From Bacteroidaceae bacterium (lineage in GTDB: Bacteria > Bacteroidota > Bacteroidia > Bacteroidales > Bacteroidaceae), in assembly GCA_017622495.1 (NCBI GenBank), contig JAGAQY010000030.1, positions 1-64,000 of the forward strand: a stretch of 64,000 nucleotides of DNA. Reading direction: 5' to 3'. How positions within the stretch are numbered: the stretch's first letter is position 1; every line of letters begins with the position of its first letter. A program made the translations under genes and the position numbers. Below the pieces are notes generated by a model. It saw only the letters and a list, made by a program, of their open reading frames with translations. It was not told where the DNA came from and searched no databases. Of this stretch, positions 7,928-17,482 are shown piece by piece.

Positions 7928-9868
7928 ATGAATCATCTATTCAAACTTTTACTGCTCGCACTGCCAGCCATGGCAACGGCACAGAACCCCATCATTCATA
8001 ACCAATTCACAGCCGACCCCACAGCACGCGTGTTTGACGGCAAGGTATACCTATACCCCTCACACGACATCGTACCGCCCGAGGGAACAAGGAAGGATTG
8101 GTTTTGCATGGAGGACTATCATGTATTCTCCTCTTCGGATCTCACAAACTGGCACGACCACGGCATCATCGCCACGCAGCACGATGTACCCTGGGTCAAT
8201 GCAAAAAGCTTCTCCATGTGGGCTCCAGACTGTGTAGAGAAGAACGGGAAATACTACTTCTACCTTCCGGCCGTCCCAGAGGATGGACGTGGCTTCCGCA
8301 TCGGCGTAGGGACAAGTGACAGCCCTACCGGCCCCTTCATCTTTGAGGACAAACCTATAGAAGGCATTATGGGTATAGACCCCTGCGTACTCAACGATGA
8401 CGATGGCCAGAGCTACATCTACTGGGGCGGTGTATCGGGTGCGCCACTTAATGCCGACATGAAGTCACTTGCCGGCAAGCCAACACGTATGGAGGGGCTT
8501 CCAGATGGCTTCAAGGAAGGCCCCTTCGTATTCAAGCACAACGCGCACTACTACCTCACATTCCCATGGGTACGCCATGAAGGAGGCACCGAGACATTGG
8601 CCTATGCTATGAGCGAAAAGCCGTTAGGGCCATGGGAATTCAAAGGCATCATCATGCAAGAGTCGGCCACACGCTGCTGGACCAACCATCACTCCATCGT
8701 ATGTTACCAAGGAGAGTGGTACCTATTCTACCATCATAATGATTACTCGCCACGCGACGACAAGCGCCGTGCAGCACGTATTGACCGACTCGCCTTTAAT
8801 CCAGACGGCACGATACAGGAGGTGATCCCCACCCTACGCGGAGTAGGCATTACACAGGCCACAGCACGCATAGAGGTAGACCGCTACAGCAAAGCACATG
8901 AGGGAACGACAATAGCATACAACGACACGCTGAACCCCTTCCGTGGATGGCACGCCACACTGCCAGGTGCAAAAGGATGGATAGCGTATAATGAGGTGGA
9001 CTGCTCAAAGCTATCGCCCAATGCATACCTTACAGCCAATATCAAGGCGAGTGAGAACACAATGCTCACTGTACGCGACGGAAGCCCAAAGGGCAAGATT
9101 ATCGCACGCATCCCTATTACCGTAGAGGCAGGAGAAGGACGCCGCAGAGACTATCGCAACCAGTGGTACACGGCAACGGCACAACTCGAATATATTCCCA
9201 AGGGTATAAGCCAGCTATACATCTGCAGCGAGGGAACGGAAGTAAGTATAGACTGGCTGCAATTCAAGAACCCAGAAAGCTACTTCACACCTGCTACAGA
9301 GACACCTGTCAAGCCCGATGGCGAAGGATTTGTAAGACGATGGACACTGCTTGAGCCTATCGACAAGCCCAACCCCAGCAATACGGTATTCACCGACAGC
9401 TATCTACGCGAGCATTTCTATATGGAATACTTCCCCGGACAATTCAGTACGGTCCCTCGCAATGGACAACGAGTAAAAGCCGGAGGGCAGCGCCTCACAT
9501 GGCATACTCTGGACAGCGAACGCTATAACATCAAATTGTTCCGCTTTGCCGACGCACTCGACAAACGGCTCTATGGAGTACTTTTCTGGGCCGCAACCAT
9601 CATTGACTGTCCCGAAGAGATGACCGACGTACGCCTGTCGGTAGGCTCCAACTCCGCCTCTATGTGGTGGCTTAACGGACAAGAGGTGTTGCTACTCTCG
9701 GGAGACCGCCGCATGGTACGTGACGATGCTGTATCAAACCGACTTACCCTAAAGAAAGGACACAACATCATACGTGGAGCTGTCATCAATGGGCCTGGTA
9801 TGAGCGACTTCTGCTTGCGCTTTATCGACAAGGACGGAAAGCCAATCACCCACTTTACCATCAAATAA
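7928..9868 (+). CDS. secreted GH43 enzyme with CBM-like and C-terminal beta domains
   Basis: I choose the ATG at 7928: MNHLFKLLLLALPAMATAQN is a signal peptide and the promoter box overlaps the earlier frame opening. The 646-residue protein begins with a GH43 propeller with candidate catalytic residues Asp30 (FTADPTARVF), Asp151 (GIDPCVL) and Glu197 (KEGPFVF). A beta-sandwich of carbohydrate-binding (CBM6-like) appearance follows at about 350-475. A further all-beta C-terminal domain (about 490-646) contains WWLNGQEVLLLSGDRRMV. Likely substrates are arabinoxylan or xylo-oligosaccharide side chains. It is 27 nt ahead of another GH43 gene, so they are probably co-transcribed. Confidence 0.85.
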   Translation: MNHLFKLLLLALPAMATAQNPIIHNQFTADPTARVFDGKVYLYPSHDIVPPEGTRKDWFCMEDYHVFSSSDLTNWHDHGIIATQHDVPWVNAKSFSMWAPDCVEKNGKYYFYLPAVPEDGRGFRIGVGTSDSPTGPFIFEDKPIEGIMGIDPCVLNDDDGQSYIYWGGVSGAPLNADMKSLAGKPTRMEGLPDGFKEGPFVFKHNAHYYLTFPWVRHEGGTETLAYAMSEKPLGPWEFKGIIMQESATRCWTNHHSIVCYQGEWYLFYHHNDYSPRDDKRRAARIDRLAFNPDGTIQEVIPTLRGVGITQATARIEVDRYSKAHEGTTIAYNDTLNPFRGWHATLPGAKGWIAYNEVDCSKLSPNAYLTANIKASENTMLTVRDGSPKGKIIARIPITVEAGEGRRRDYRNQWYTATAQLEYIPKGISQLYICSEGTEVSIDWLQFKNPESYFTPATETPVKPDGEGFVRRWTLLEPIDKPNPSNTVFTDSYLREHFYMEYFPGQFSTVPRNGQRVKAGGQRLTWHTLDSERYNIKLFRFADALDKRLYGVLFWAATIIDCPEEMTDVRLSVGSNSASMWWLNGQEVLLLSGDRRMVRDDAVSNRLTLKKGHNIIRGAVINGPGMSDFCLRFIDKDGKPITHFTIK

Positions 9869-9895
9869 GAATCTGAATAATATAAAAGCAACACC

Positions 9896-11347
9896 ATGAA
9901 CAGGATAAAGACATCACTCCTGCTGCTCAGTTTACCTTTGGCAGCCTCCTTCGCCCAAACAGGACATCCCTATATACACGACCCTTCGACCATAGCCCAA
10001 TGCGACGGAAAATACTACACCTTTGGCACGGGTGGCGGCGGACTCATATCTGCCGACGGATGGACATGGCATGCAGGAGCGGTACGCCCTGGCGGAGGTG
10101 CGGCACCCGATGTAATGAAAATCGGCAACCGCTACCTTATTATATATGGAGCTACAGGCGGAGGATTAGGTGGCGGACACAACGGACGCATACTGACTAT
10201 GTGGAACAAGACACTTGACCCCTCATCGCCCGACTTCAAGTTTACCAAGCCCATCGAGGTCGCAGCTTCGGACGGACTCGAGGACAACGATGCCATCGAT
10301 CCCGGATTATTATTAGACCCCACCACTGGGCGTCTATGGGTATGCTATGGCACCTACTTCGGCAACATACGCCTTATCGAACTGAATCCGGCTACAGGCG
10401 AGCGCGCCGAAGGGAATGAACCCATCGATATAGCTATCGATTGCGAAGCTACCGACCTCATCTATCGTGACGGTTGGTACTATCTATTGGGAACACACGG
10501 CACATGCTGCGACGGAGTAAACTCGACCTACAACATCGTTGTGGGCCGTTCACGCAATGTCACTGGTCCCTATATTGACAACGTAGGCCGTCCTATGCTC
10601 CAAGGAGGTGGCCGTATGGTGCTTGCTGCAGGCGACCGCCTCATAGGACCGGGACACTTCGGACGCACCATCATTGACCAAGGAGTTGAGATAATGTCGT
10701 GTCACTATGAGGCCGATCTCGACCAAGGTGGCCGCAGTGTACTCGGTATGCGTCCATTGTTGTGGAAGAACGGATGGCCTGTAGCAGGAGACCGTTTCAA
10801 GGGAGGCACATTCGAGATTGAATCGGAACGCCGTGGATATGCGCTCGAATTGGCTGTAGACTTCGTACGCATGAAGCAGGAGCGTGAGCACTTCTGGAAT
10901 ATCGACACCACAAAACCCGTAACCTCCATCCCCTTGCAGACACTCGATGAGGTAGCAACCTCATGGCCCGAGGGAGACATTGCTTTGCGCATAGGAGACT
11001 ACATGATGCGTCCACATCAACGCTGGACCATCACTCCAGTGCCCGATGCAGGCGGCACACTAACCGGGCCCTATTGCAAGATACTCATCGAAGGCACCAC
11101 ACGCGCTTTAGCCGCAACAGCCAATCTGGAATTGACTACTGTACCTGCATTCATTGGGAGTGACGAGCAGCTATGGCGCATAGAGCAACTTACCGATGGT
11201 ACCTACCGAATCATGCCCAAGGCAATACCAGGGCAAGAGGGGCTCAACACCAAGTATGTACTCTACTCTATCGCTGACAGCACACCTACCCTTGCCGAAT
11301 ATGACTTCAATACCGACAATTCAAAATGGAACCTCCGTTCACATTGA
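9896..11347 (+). CDS. secreted GH43 arabinanase-like enzyme with C-terminal lectin-like domain
   Basis: A 483-residue secreted protein with signal MNRIKTSLLLLSLPLAASFAQ. The GH43 triad candidates are Asp29 (IHDPS), Asp135 (AIDPG) and Glu184 (CEATDLIYRDG). The HGTCCDGVNSTYN segment parallels the DYCCRG arabinanase motif of the gene at 1927. In the acid region, Glu is followed by Ala-Thr-Asp where that gene has EAPF, so the assignment of Glu184 is by position. About 110 C-terminal residues (QRWTITPV…SKWNLRSH) look like a beta-trefoil or ricin-type binding domain. Second gene of an operon; a terminator follows. Confidence 0.83.
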   Translation: MNRIKTSLLLLSLPLAASFAQTGHPYIHDPSTIAQCDGKYYTFGTGGGGLISADGWTWHAGAVRPGGGAAPDVMKIGNRYLIIYGATGGGLGGGHNGRILTMWNKTLDPSSPDFKFTKPIEVAASDGLEDNDAIDPGLLLDPTTGRLWVCYGTYFGNIRLIELNPATGERAEGNEPIDIAIDCEATDLIYRDGWYYLLGTHGTCCDGVNSTYNIVVGRSRNVTGPYIDNVGRPMLQGGGRMVLAAGDRLIGPGHFGRTIIDQGVEIMSCHYEADLDQGGRSVLGMRPLLWKNGWPVAGDRFKGGTFEIESERRGYALELAVDFVRMKQEREHFWNIDTTKPVTSIPLQTLDEVATSWPEGDIALRIGDYMMRPHQRWTITPVPDAGGTLTGPYCKILIEGTTRALAATANLELTTVPAFIGSDEQLWRIEQLTDGTYRIMPKAIPGQEGLNTKYVLYSIADSTPTLAEYDFNTDNSKWNLRSH

Positions 11348-11376
11348 TTGTCTTTCATCTACATACAGCACTATAA

Positions 11377-11410
11377 AAGAAATCCCCTCGCCGCAGCAAG
11401 GGGATTTCTT
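11377..11410. terminator. bidirectional intrinsic terminator
   Basis: AAGAAATCCCCT (11377-11388) pairs with AGGGGATTTCTT (11399-11410), flanked by A/T runs on both sides. It sits between convergent genes (GH43 ending at 11347, GH98 ending at 11435) and can serve both. Confidence 0.85.
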
Positions 11411-11434
11411 TCTATCAGACAACGAGTGACCTCG

Positions 11435-14400
11435 TTACTTATTCAGCATTATCTTGCGTGTAGTGCCATCAGCATTCACTACTATATTGATGCCAGGCTG
11501 CAATGTCTCGTGTCGACGGCCCTGGAGGTCATATATAGCTACTACACGAGCTGGTTCATCTACAAGGTTGGATATACCAGTCGGCTCACTGTTGATACGG
11601 CATTCGAGCAAAAGGAATTCATCGAAACCACTACCCGCATTCTGGAAACAGATTACATAGTCGGCAGCTTCGGTAATATCAAACTCCAGCTTGTACTCCT
11701 TGGCCGAAGAGAGATTAGCCGAAGTATTACCATTGGCATTGGGAGTTGCACTGTAGGTCGATGAAGAGGCTATCACTGCACCATTGCTCTTGCGCAGGAT
11801 AGATACCTTATACTTAGGTGTGGCCTTCCACGCTGCATTGGCGAATGTAAGCGTATAGGTACCCTCACCAAGTGTGAGCGGATAGGCACTTTGACGACCA
11901 TACTCGGCCTTGCCGATACGCCAATAGAGAGCCTTGCCTTGATAACCTGTAAAGCCTGCAAATGAGCGCGAACCTGATCCATAAGAGTTAGGATATTCGT
12001 GCACACCATTGTCTTCTTGCACCACACGCCATCCTGGAGGAATGGTACCACCCAGCACTTCTGTATAGTCGAGAGTATATACTGCGGTCTGGTCAACATA
12101 GAGAGGGCGCAGTGTGACATTGTCATCGGGCATCGTGAATGAATTGTCATCGGCAATAGTGAGGTTGCCATGCACAATCTCCCAACCCACATGAGCATAG
12201 CCCTCATCGGGAGTTACGGTGAGCTGTACGCTCTCACCCTCAGCTGCTTCACTTACCGAAGCTGTAGCCGTTCCATGCTCGGCCTCACGGATAGTAACGA
12301 GGAAACGCTCGGCTTCGATATCAGCAGGAGTATAGATAACCTGGTCAATATACATATTGATACCACCAGTATTGTTCAGGATGAGGTTATTCTTACCCTC
12401 CTTGAGCGGAGCGGTGAAACTAACCTTGCGCCACTCATTGGTAGCAGTCTTGGCAATGGTAAGCGTGTAACGTGTGCCATTGAATATAGCTACGAGGCTA
12501 CCCGAACGTGAGGGCGAGGTATAGCGCACGGTAATCTTATGATCCTCTGCATGCTTACCGTAGAGTTGGTGACGCAGAGAGCCCGATGTAGATGTGCCCA
12601 TATCCATGAAACCGTTTCCGGCATGTCCGTACACTGAAGGATACCATCCATAGGGGTCGGTAACACAGCTCTTCACATTCTTGTAGTCCATGTCCTCAGC
12701 CTCAATAATAATCTCGCCACGATAGGCTTCAGGCTGTTGCGGTATACCAAGAGATGCGATGGCAGGAGCATCGGTGCGCTTGCCAGCCGGGAGAGAGTCG
12801 CCAGGAGTATAGATTACTACATCCACACCACCCATATGCTTGACATTGAGTGCAAACACGCCTGTAGAATCGTCCCACTCTGAGGTGGCCGATGTAACGG
12901 TCAAGTAACGTTTCTTAGCCGTATAGCGAGGTTTCTCAGTGAGTCCGCGCACCACAATACGGTCGGTCTGCGTGGCTGTAGAGTCGGTACGATAATTATT
13001 GAGATAGAGCACAATACTATCGCTATACTCGCGTACTGTACCACTACTGAGCTTGCCATAGTGCAGTTCGAGTGAGTCGGCACGATTGTAGAGCAAAGGC
13101 AACTTGGCCGATGCACTCTTCTTCTTATTTAAATAGGTATAGGGAGTATAGGTGATGAGCTGGTTGCCACGGCGCGACACATACAGGTCACCCGTACTCA
13201 CCTTGGGATACTGCTTGTTGAAGTCGTTGACCTTGGCTGCCTGTGTATTCCATCTCGACTGATAAACAGAGCGTTTCACCTGTACCGGAATAGCCTTGGC
13301 TACAGAATCGTATAAACCAATACCCACAGGAATAGCTGCATAGCGACCTGTGCTCTTGAAGTAGCAGAAGTTATCCATCCACTGGCCATTGCCGCGGTTA
13401 AAGGGGTCAGACTGCTTATACAGATTATCGTAGAGGTCACCCCATGCTGCATAACGCTGTTCGTCGTTACCGTTCTGTATATCATTGATGACAATGACCT
13501 TGGTATTCTCTACCACCTCTTTGCGTGAGGGGATACGCATGGTGCCATCGATAATCTTGCGGAACATGTCTATCCAACCTCCCTTGAAGCTATTGAAGGT
13601 GCCCCAGTTACGACGAGTATAGCCATCCACGGTAGAGTTGTTGAGATTTTGGAAGTCTTCTGTCCATATCAATTCCGGACCATCCCATACAGCACCGCCA
13701 TTGACACAGGTCTGCTCCATCACAGTACCTATGCCCGCTGCTGTGGGGTATTTCTTGCCATGACCTTCACCGAGGAGTGCGTCAAGAGCACCATTCCAGC
13801 CACAATTATCGTAGCGCACGCCATAGTTAGTGGCAAGACCTGTGATAAAGGGCGATATGGTAACACTTTCGTTGTTGTAGAAGCAAGATGAAGTAGTATA
13901 TTTATATAGCCAGAGGCAAGCCTCGGGATATGCCTTACAAGCAGCCAGGAGGTCTCTGTTGCGCTTCATCATACCTACAGGATTGAGCGGATGTGACCAT
14001 ATATTGCCACAGAACGAAATAGTGAGGAATCCACCATACTCATGAGCCATGGGAACCAATTTGGCAAACAGAGCCAGGCGATCGGTCTGTGTGCTCGAAC
14101 TTTTGTCGTTGGGTTCGTCAAATCCCCAGAACTGTTCGCAATAGTTCCACCCCAGGAAGTTCGGATAGCGCTTGTAGAAATACTCAAAGGTTTCCAGGTC
14201 ATCGTCCTGGATATGTGTATGTCCTCCACTGGCAGGCTGACAGATAAACCACATGCCATTGTGCTGACATACCGAAGCCCACGACTTATAAGTGCGTATG
14301 GCACTCTGAGGCATCTTATAGACATCACGCTCGGGGTCGTACTGACACGACAGCGAGAGATTGAGACACACATAGGGCTTCACATCATCGGGGATAAGAT

Positions 14401-14563
14401 CAATAATCTTTTGTGGGTCTGCCTTGTTCCATACGTCAACATGTATGAGCCATAACGGATTCTCATTATTGATAGGACGACGTTGCTGAGCCGCCACATC
14501 TGACGATACGGCCATTGAAGCCCATATCACCATACAACAAAGAAGTCTTCTAATCATAGTCAT
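11435..14563 (-). CDS. multidomain GH98-type endo-glycanase (probable glucuronoarabinoxylan endo-xylanase)
   Basis: A secreted enzyme of about 1042 residues; the start at 14563 (or 14557) precedes a signal peptide ending around SSDVAAQ. Frame opening further upstream overlaps the promoter. The catalytic domain (about 35-340) resembles GH98 with WLIHVDVWNKADPQKIIDLI, SGGHTHIQDDD, and candidate acid Glu143 in GWNYCEQFWGFDEP. A GH98 C-terminal domain follows, then a CBM6/35-like module (GEIIIEAEDMDYKNV… to YIDQVIY), an InlB-type repeat (GTATASVSEAAEGESVQLTV) and a beta domain. It ends in the tail VVAIYDLQGRRHETLQPGIN. In Bacteroides ovatus a GH98 enzyme attacks glucuronoarabinoxylan; blood-group galactosidase activity is the alternative, less likely here given the xylanase neighbours. 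Confidence 0.8.
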   Translation of the reverse strand: MTMIRRLLCCMVIWASMAVSSDVAAQQRRPINNENPLWLIHVDVWNKADPQKIIDLIPDDVKPYVCLNLSLSCQYDPERDVYKMPQSAIRTYKSWASVCQHNGMWFICQPASGGHTHIQDDDLETFEYFYKRYPNFLGWNYCEQFWGFDEPNDKSSSTQTDRLALFAKLVPMAHEYGGFLTISFCGNIWSHPLNPVGMMKRNRDLLAACKAYPEACLWLYKYTTSSCFYNNESVTISPFITGLATNYGVRYDNCGWNGALDALLGEGHGKKYPTAAGIGTVMEQTCVNGGAVWDGPELIWTEDFQNLNNSTVDGYTRRNWGTFNSFKGGWIDMFRKIIDGTMRIPSRKEVVENTKVIVINDIQNGNDEQRYAAWGDLYDNLYKQSDPFNRGNGQWMDNFCYFKSTGRYAAIPVGIGLYDSVAKAIPVQVKRSVYQSRWNTQAAKVNDFNKQYPKVSTGDLYVSRRGNQLITYTPYTYLNKKKSASAKLPLLYNRADSLELHYGKLSSGTVREYSDSIVLYLNNYRTDSTATQTDRIVVRGLTEKPRYTAKKRYLTVTSATSEWDDSTGVFALNVKHMGGVDVVIYTPGDSLPAGKRTDAPAIASLGIPQQPEAYRGEIIIEAEDMDYKNVKSCVTDPYGWYPSVYGHAGNGFMDMGTSTSGSLRHQLYGKHAEDHKITVRYTSPSRSGSLVAIFNGTRYTLTIAKTATNEWRKVSFTAPLKEGKNNLILNNTGGINMYIDQVIYTPADIEAERFLVTIREAEHGTATASVSEAAEGESVQLTVTPDEGYAHVGWEIVHGNLTIADDNSFTMPDDNVTLRPLYVDQTAVYTLDYTEVLGGTIPPGWRVVQEDNGVHEYPNSYGSGSRSFAGFTGYQGKALYWRIGKAEYGRQSAYPLTLGEGTYTLTFANAAWKATPKYKVSILRKSNGAVIASSSTYSATPNANGNTSANLSSAKEYKLEFDITEAADYVICFQNAGSGFDEFLLLECRINSEPTGISNLVDEPARVVAIYDLQGRRHETLQPGINIVVNADGTTRKIMLNK

Positions 14564-14606
14564 GAAATATGTTTTTGTTTTATCAATAATCACCATTTCT
14601 TGATGA

Positions 14607-14634
14607 CATATCTTTAGATATGATTGCAAATATA
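14607..14634 (-). promoter_or_regulatory. -7 box plus palindrome at the GH98 start of transcription
   Basis: TATATTTG on the minus strand (14627-14634) fits the -7 consensus. Directly downstream lies the palindrome CATATCT-TT-AGATATG (14607-14622), which would cover the expected transcription start. It is a candidate operator; no regulator is known from the window. Confidence 0.5.
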
Positions 14635-14775
14635 CGGCAAAAAAGCAAGTCACACACATGCGCCATGTATCTTTTTCTTTTGCAAAGGTTGCATACCCGC
14701 GCTGTGGCATAGCCGTGATTCACCCCATATGATGCATTTTTCGCTACAGAAATACTGTGTGTGAGATAAAAAGCT

Positions 14776-14783
14776 TATCTTTG
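14776..14783 (+). promoter_or_regulatory. -7 promoter box for msrA
   Basis: TATCTTTG matches TAnnTTTG, 21 nt before the ATG at 14805. Confidence 0.5.
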
Positions 14784-14804
14784 CATTATAGAATCAATAG
14801 ACAA

Positions 14805-15290
14805 ATGAGAACAGAACAAGCCATATTTGCCGCAGGCTGCTTTTGGGGCGTGCAGTATCAGTTACAGAGAGTAAAGGGTGTAATAAGCACCAAGGTTGGA
14901 TATATTGGTGGCGAGGAGCCCCATCCTGTATATGCCGATGTCAAGGCACATCTAACTCACCACGTAGAGGCTGTGCTTGTAGAGTATGATGCCGATATGG
15001 TGTCGTATGAGGAGTTATGCAAGGTCTTCTTCGAGATTCACGATCCAGCTCAGACCGATGGCATCGGTCCAGACATAGGTCCGCAATATCGTAGCGAGAT
15101 ATTCTACTACGATGACTATCAACTTCGGATTGCAGAGTCTGTGATAGCCCTACTCCGAAGCAAGGGATATGAGGTGAATACCAGATTGCGTCCCATGGCA
15201 CAATTTTGGGATGGTGAGGAGTATCACCAGGACTATTACAACAAGACCGGTGACGAGCCCTACTGCCACATTCGCACAAAGAAGTTCTAA
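14805..15290 (+). CDS. msrA: peptide-methionine (S)-S-oxide reductase
   Basis: Repairs methionine-S-sulfoxide in proteins. The start at 14805 (MRTEQAIFAAGCFWGVQYQL) places the catalytic motif GCFWG at residues 11-15, the normal position for MsrA; the frame's earlier ATG at 14757 would include the promoter. Other conserved segments are GYIGGEEPHPVYADV, VEYDADMVSYEELCKVFFEIHDP, QYRSEIFY and a C-terminal AQFWDGEEYHQDYY. It has 161 residues and no fused MsrB domain. It stands alone between two leftward CAZyme genes. Confidence 0.96.
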   Translation: MRTEQAIFAAGCFWGVQYQLQRVKGVISTKVGYIGGEEPHPVYADVKAHLTHHVEAVLVEYDADMVSYEELCKVFFEIHDPAQTDGIGPDIGPQYRSEIFYYDDYQLRIAESVIALLRSKGYEVNTRLRPMAQFWDGEEYHQDYYNKTGDEPYCHIRTKKF

Positions 15291-15355
15291 CCTTCATACG
15301 GGATTTGCCTGATCTGCGTTCCACCTATACCACGCATGATTGAACATTCAATAAA

Positions 15356-15383
15356 AGAGAGGCCGACAATCATCGGCCTCTCT
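15356..15383 (-). terminator. intrinsic terminator for the leftward GH43/GH30 genes
   Basis: AGAGAGGCCGA (15356-15366) pairs with TCGGCCTCTCT (15373-15383) around a 6-nt loop. Read on the minus strand it is followed by TTTTATTG. It lies between the convergent msrA and GH43 genes and may work in both directions. Confidence 0.85.
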
Positions 15384-15412
15384 CCATTATTGTATCACTT
15401 CACACACTCTCA

Positions 15413-17458
15413 TCAATTGATGAGGTATATCTTTTTATTTCCTTGATAAGTACAGGTAACCGTAGCACGTCCCTCTACAATGGGGCTTACAGAAATCTGC
15501 ACGTCGGGATGCGATGCTGTAGCTGTGAGTTTGGCACCTTCAGTCAGAGGAGCATATACCTGATAGCGGATAGCATCGGTAAGGCCATTGGCATTGGTAC
15601 AACGGATAGGTGTAGCAGGGATGTTGAGTTTCTGTCCATCGACCATGAGAGTTACTTGAGGCACTACAGGACGCTCGCAAGGCTTACCCGGTTTAGCAAA
15701 ACCTATTCCATGCAGGTCAAAGAGGCCTACAGGACGTTCGGGCTGCTGTTGACGTCCCCATTGTTGCTGACGGGGCTGAGGCTGTTGCACTTCAGGTCCT
15801 TCAGCCACAAGATAGATGGCATGCTTACCTTTCAATCCCTCTACTGCAGGTACTGCTACACTATATGTTGTAGCTACACGAGGAGCATCAGCAGGCACCT
15901 CCACTACAGCAATCTCACGCCCATCCCATGTATCATTAGCATAGGGGCCATCGAGCATCACACGAATCTTGAATGCTCCGTGGCCACCCGGAGTGAGGTT
16001 AAGACAGAGTGTAGTACCATCACCTTTGCGTGTGCCGTCAAAAGCGGGCAACCCCTTGTTACCCTTCTCGAGTCCACCGAAGCCAAAGTACTTAAAACCT
16101 ACAATACCGCGATTGGTGATACCGGCAAGGTCCATGTGGTTGCTCCATACATCATGATTATCCTGCATCCACTGATAACCTGTAACGTAGCAAGCATATC
16201 CTGCCGAGTAATATGCATAGGGCGGCAATCCATAGATCTGGAATCCCTCACTGGTAACCTCAGCTCCTGTATAGCATGTACCGTCACTTGCCGAAGCTGT
16301 CCATTCATTGCCTTTTATATATGGGTCATAACCAGTAATGCGCACCTGACCACCATCGGCCACCTTCTTCTTGTCCCATGTTATTTTCACTGGAGCTACC
16401 ATGGCCTGACGTGCATTACCGAAGCCACGGGGAGGACGATGGTAGAAAACGTACCACTGTCCGTTGATCTGCTCGATGGAGCCATGCGTATTGTGGGCAA
16501 AGTTTGTAGTAGTTAGATGTGTACCATCTTCGTTTGGAACAACACCACGCGAATCTACCAATACACCACCTGAGCGCCAGGGGCCAAGAGGCGAGTCACC
16601 ATAGGCATAGCGAAGAGCCGAATTGGTAGAACCCAATCCATAGTCGGGACCAGAATAGCCTGAGAACACCATCACATACTTGTTGCCTACCTGACGGATT
16701 GAAGATGCCTCAAAGAAGTTGAAGTCGCCAGGATTCTGTCCCTTATACAAAGCAGGATAGGTAGTACCTTCGGGGTCTCGCACCTCACCATAACGGCTGC
16801 TGGCAGGGATGAAGTAATCGTGCAGCTTGGTACCTGGACGCATAGCATACATATTGTCCTGATCAAGCTCGTAAGCTGTAGAGTGCTGGAAACCATAGAA
16901 GACATAGGCACGGAAGCCCTTCTCATAATCTGGGTCACGCTTATCGGTAACATACTCTACAAATACCGAGGGGTCGAAGTCAATCATCGAACCGGGCAGG
17001 CACTGGCGTCCGTCAGGAGTCAGATTCACAGGAATGAAGGGACCATCCGGACGGTCGCTCTTACATACCATGGCTACACGACGCCATCCACGAGAATGCG
17101 GATAGAGGTAATAGGTTTTCTTTCCTGTATTACGATCGCGCACCTCCACGAGATCGGGAGCAAACATTGTATCCCACTGTCCATCGACAAAATGAGTAAA
17201 GATAGGACCCTCGTCGCGCCATTGGGTTAGATCTTCTATTGGGGCCGACCACATACGTACGTCACTACCACAATAGGCAGAGTAGGTCACGTCGTGCGAA
17301 CCAATGATATAAGCGCGGTACTTACCTGGATTATCAGGATCCTCAAAAACACGAGGTTCACCATCGGGCAGGTGTTCCCATAAGGGCAAATAAGGATTCT
17401 GCGCTGTCGCAGTCACTGCCACTACGAGCAGCATTAAAGGGAGAAAAAATCGTCTCAT
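15413..17458 (-). CDS. large secreted GH43 enzyme
   Basis: A 681-residue secreted protein with signal MRRFFLPLMLLVVAVTATAQ. The N-terminal propeller has candidate catalytic residues at Asp40 (VFEDPDN), the Asp in DFDPSVF near residue 190, and the Glu in FFEASSIR near 278. A long beta region with CBM6-like character follows (about 390-560), then a Gln/Pro-rich linker (QQPQPRQQQWGRQQQPERP) and a terminal beta domain. The gene starts 24 nt after the GH30 stop codon, so it is co-transcribed with it. Specificity (arabinofuranosidase or xylosidase) is unknown. Confidence 0.82.
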   Translation of the reverse strand: MRRFFLPLMLLVVAVTATAQNPYLPLWEHLPDGEPRVFEDPDNPGKYRAYIIGSHDVTYSAYCGSDVRMWSAPIEDLTQWRDEGPIFTHFVDGQWDTMFAPDLVEVRDRNTGKKTYYLYPHSRGWRRVAMVCKSDRPDGPFIPVNLTPDGRQCLPGSMIDFDPSVFVEYVTDKRDPDYEKGFRAYVFYGFQHSTAYELDQDNMYAMRPGTKLHDYFIPASSRYGEVRDPEGTTYPALYKGQNPGDFNFFEASSIRQVGNKYVMVFSGYSGPDYGLGSTNSALRYAYGDSPLGPWRSGGVLVDSRGVVPNEDGTHLTTTNFAHNTHGSIEQINGQWYVFYHRPPRGFGNARQAMVAPVKITWDKKKVADGGQVRITGYDPYIKGNEWTASASDGTCYTGAEVTSEGFQIYGLPPYAYYSAGYACYVTGYQWMQDNHDVWSNHMDLAGITNRGIVGFKYFGFGGLEKGNKGLPAFDGTRKGDGTTLCLNLTPGGHGAFKIRVMLDGPYANDTWDGREIAVVEVPADAPRVATTYSVAVPAVEGLKGKHAIYLVAEGPEVQQPQPRQQQWGRQQQPERPVGLFDLHGIGFAKPGKPCERPVVPQVTLMVDGQKLNIPATPIRCTNANGLTDAIRYQVYAPLTEGAKLTATASHPDVQISVSPIVEGRATVTCTYQGNKKIYLIN

Positions 17459-17482
17459 AATTATAAATATAGATTGTAATTG

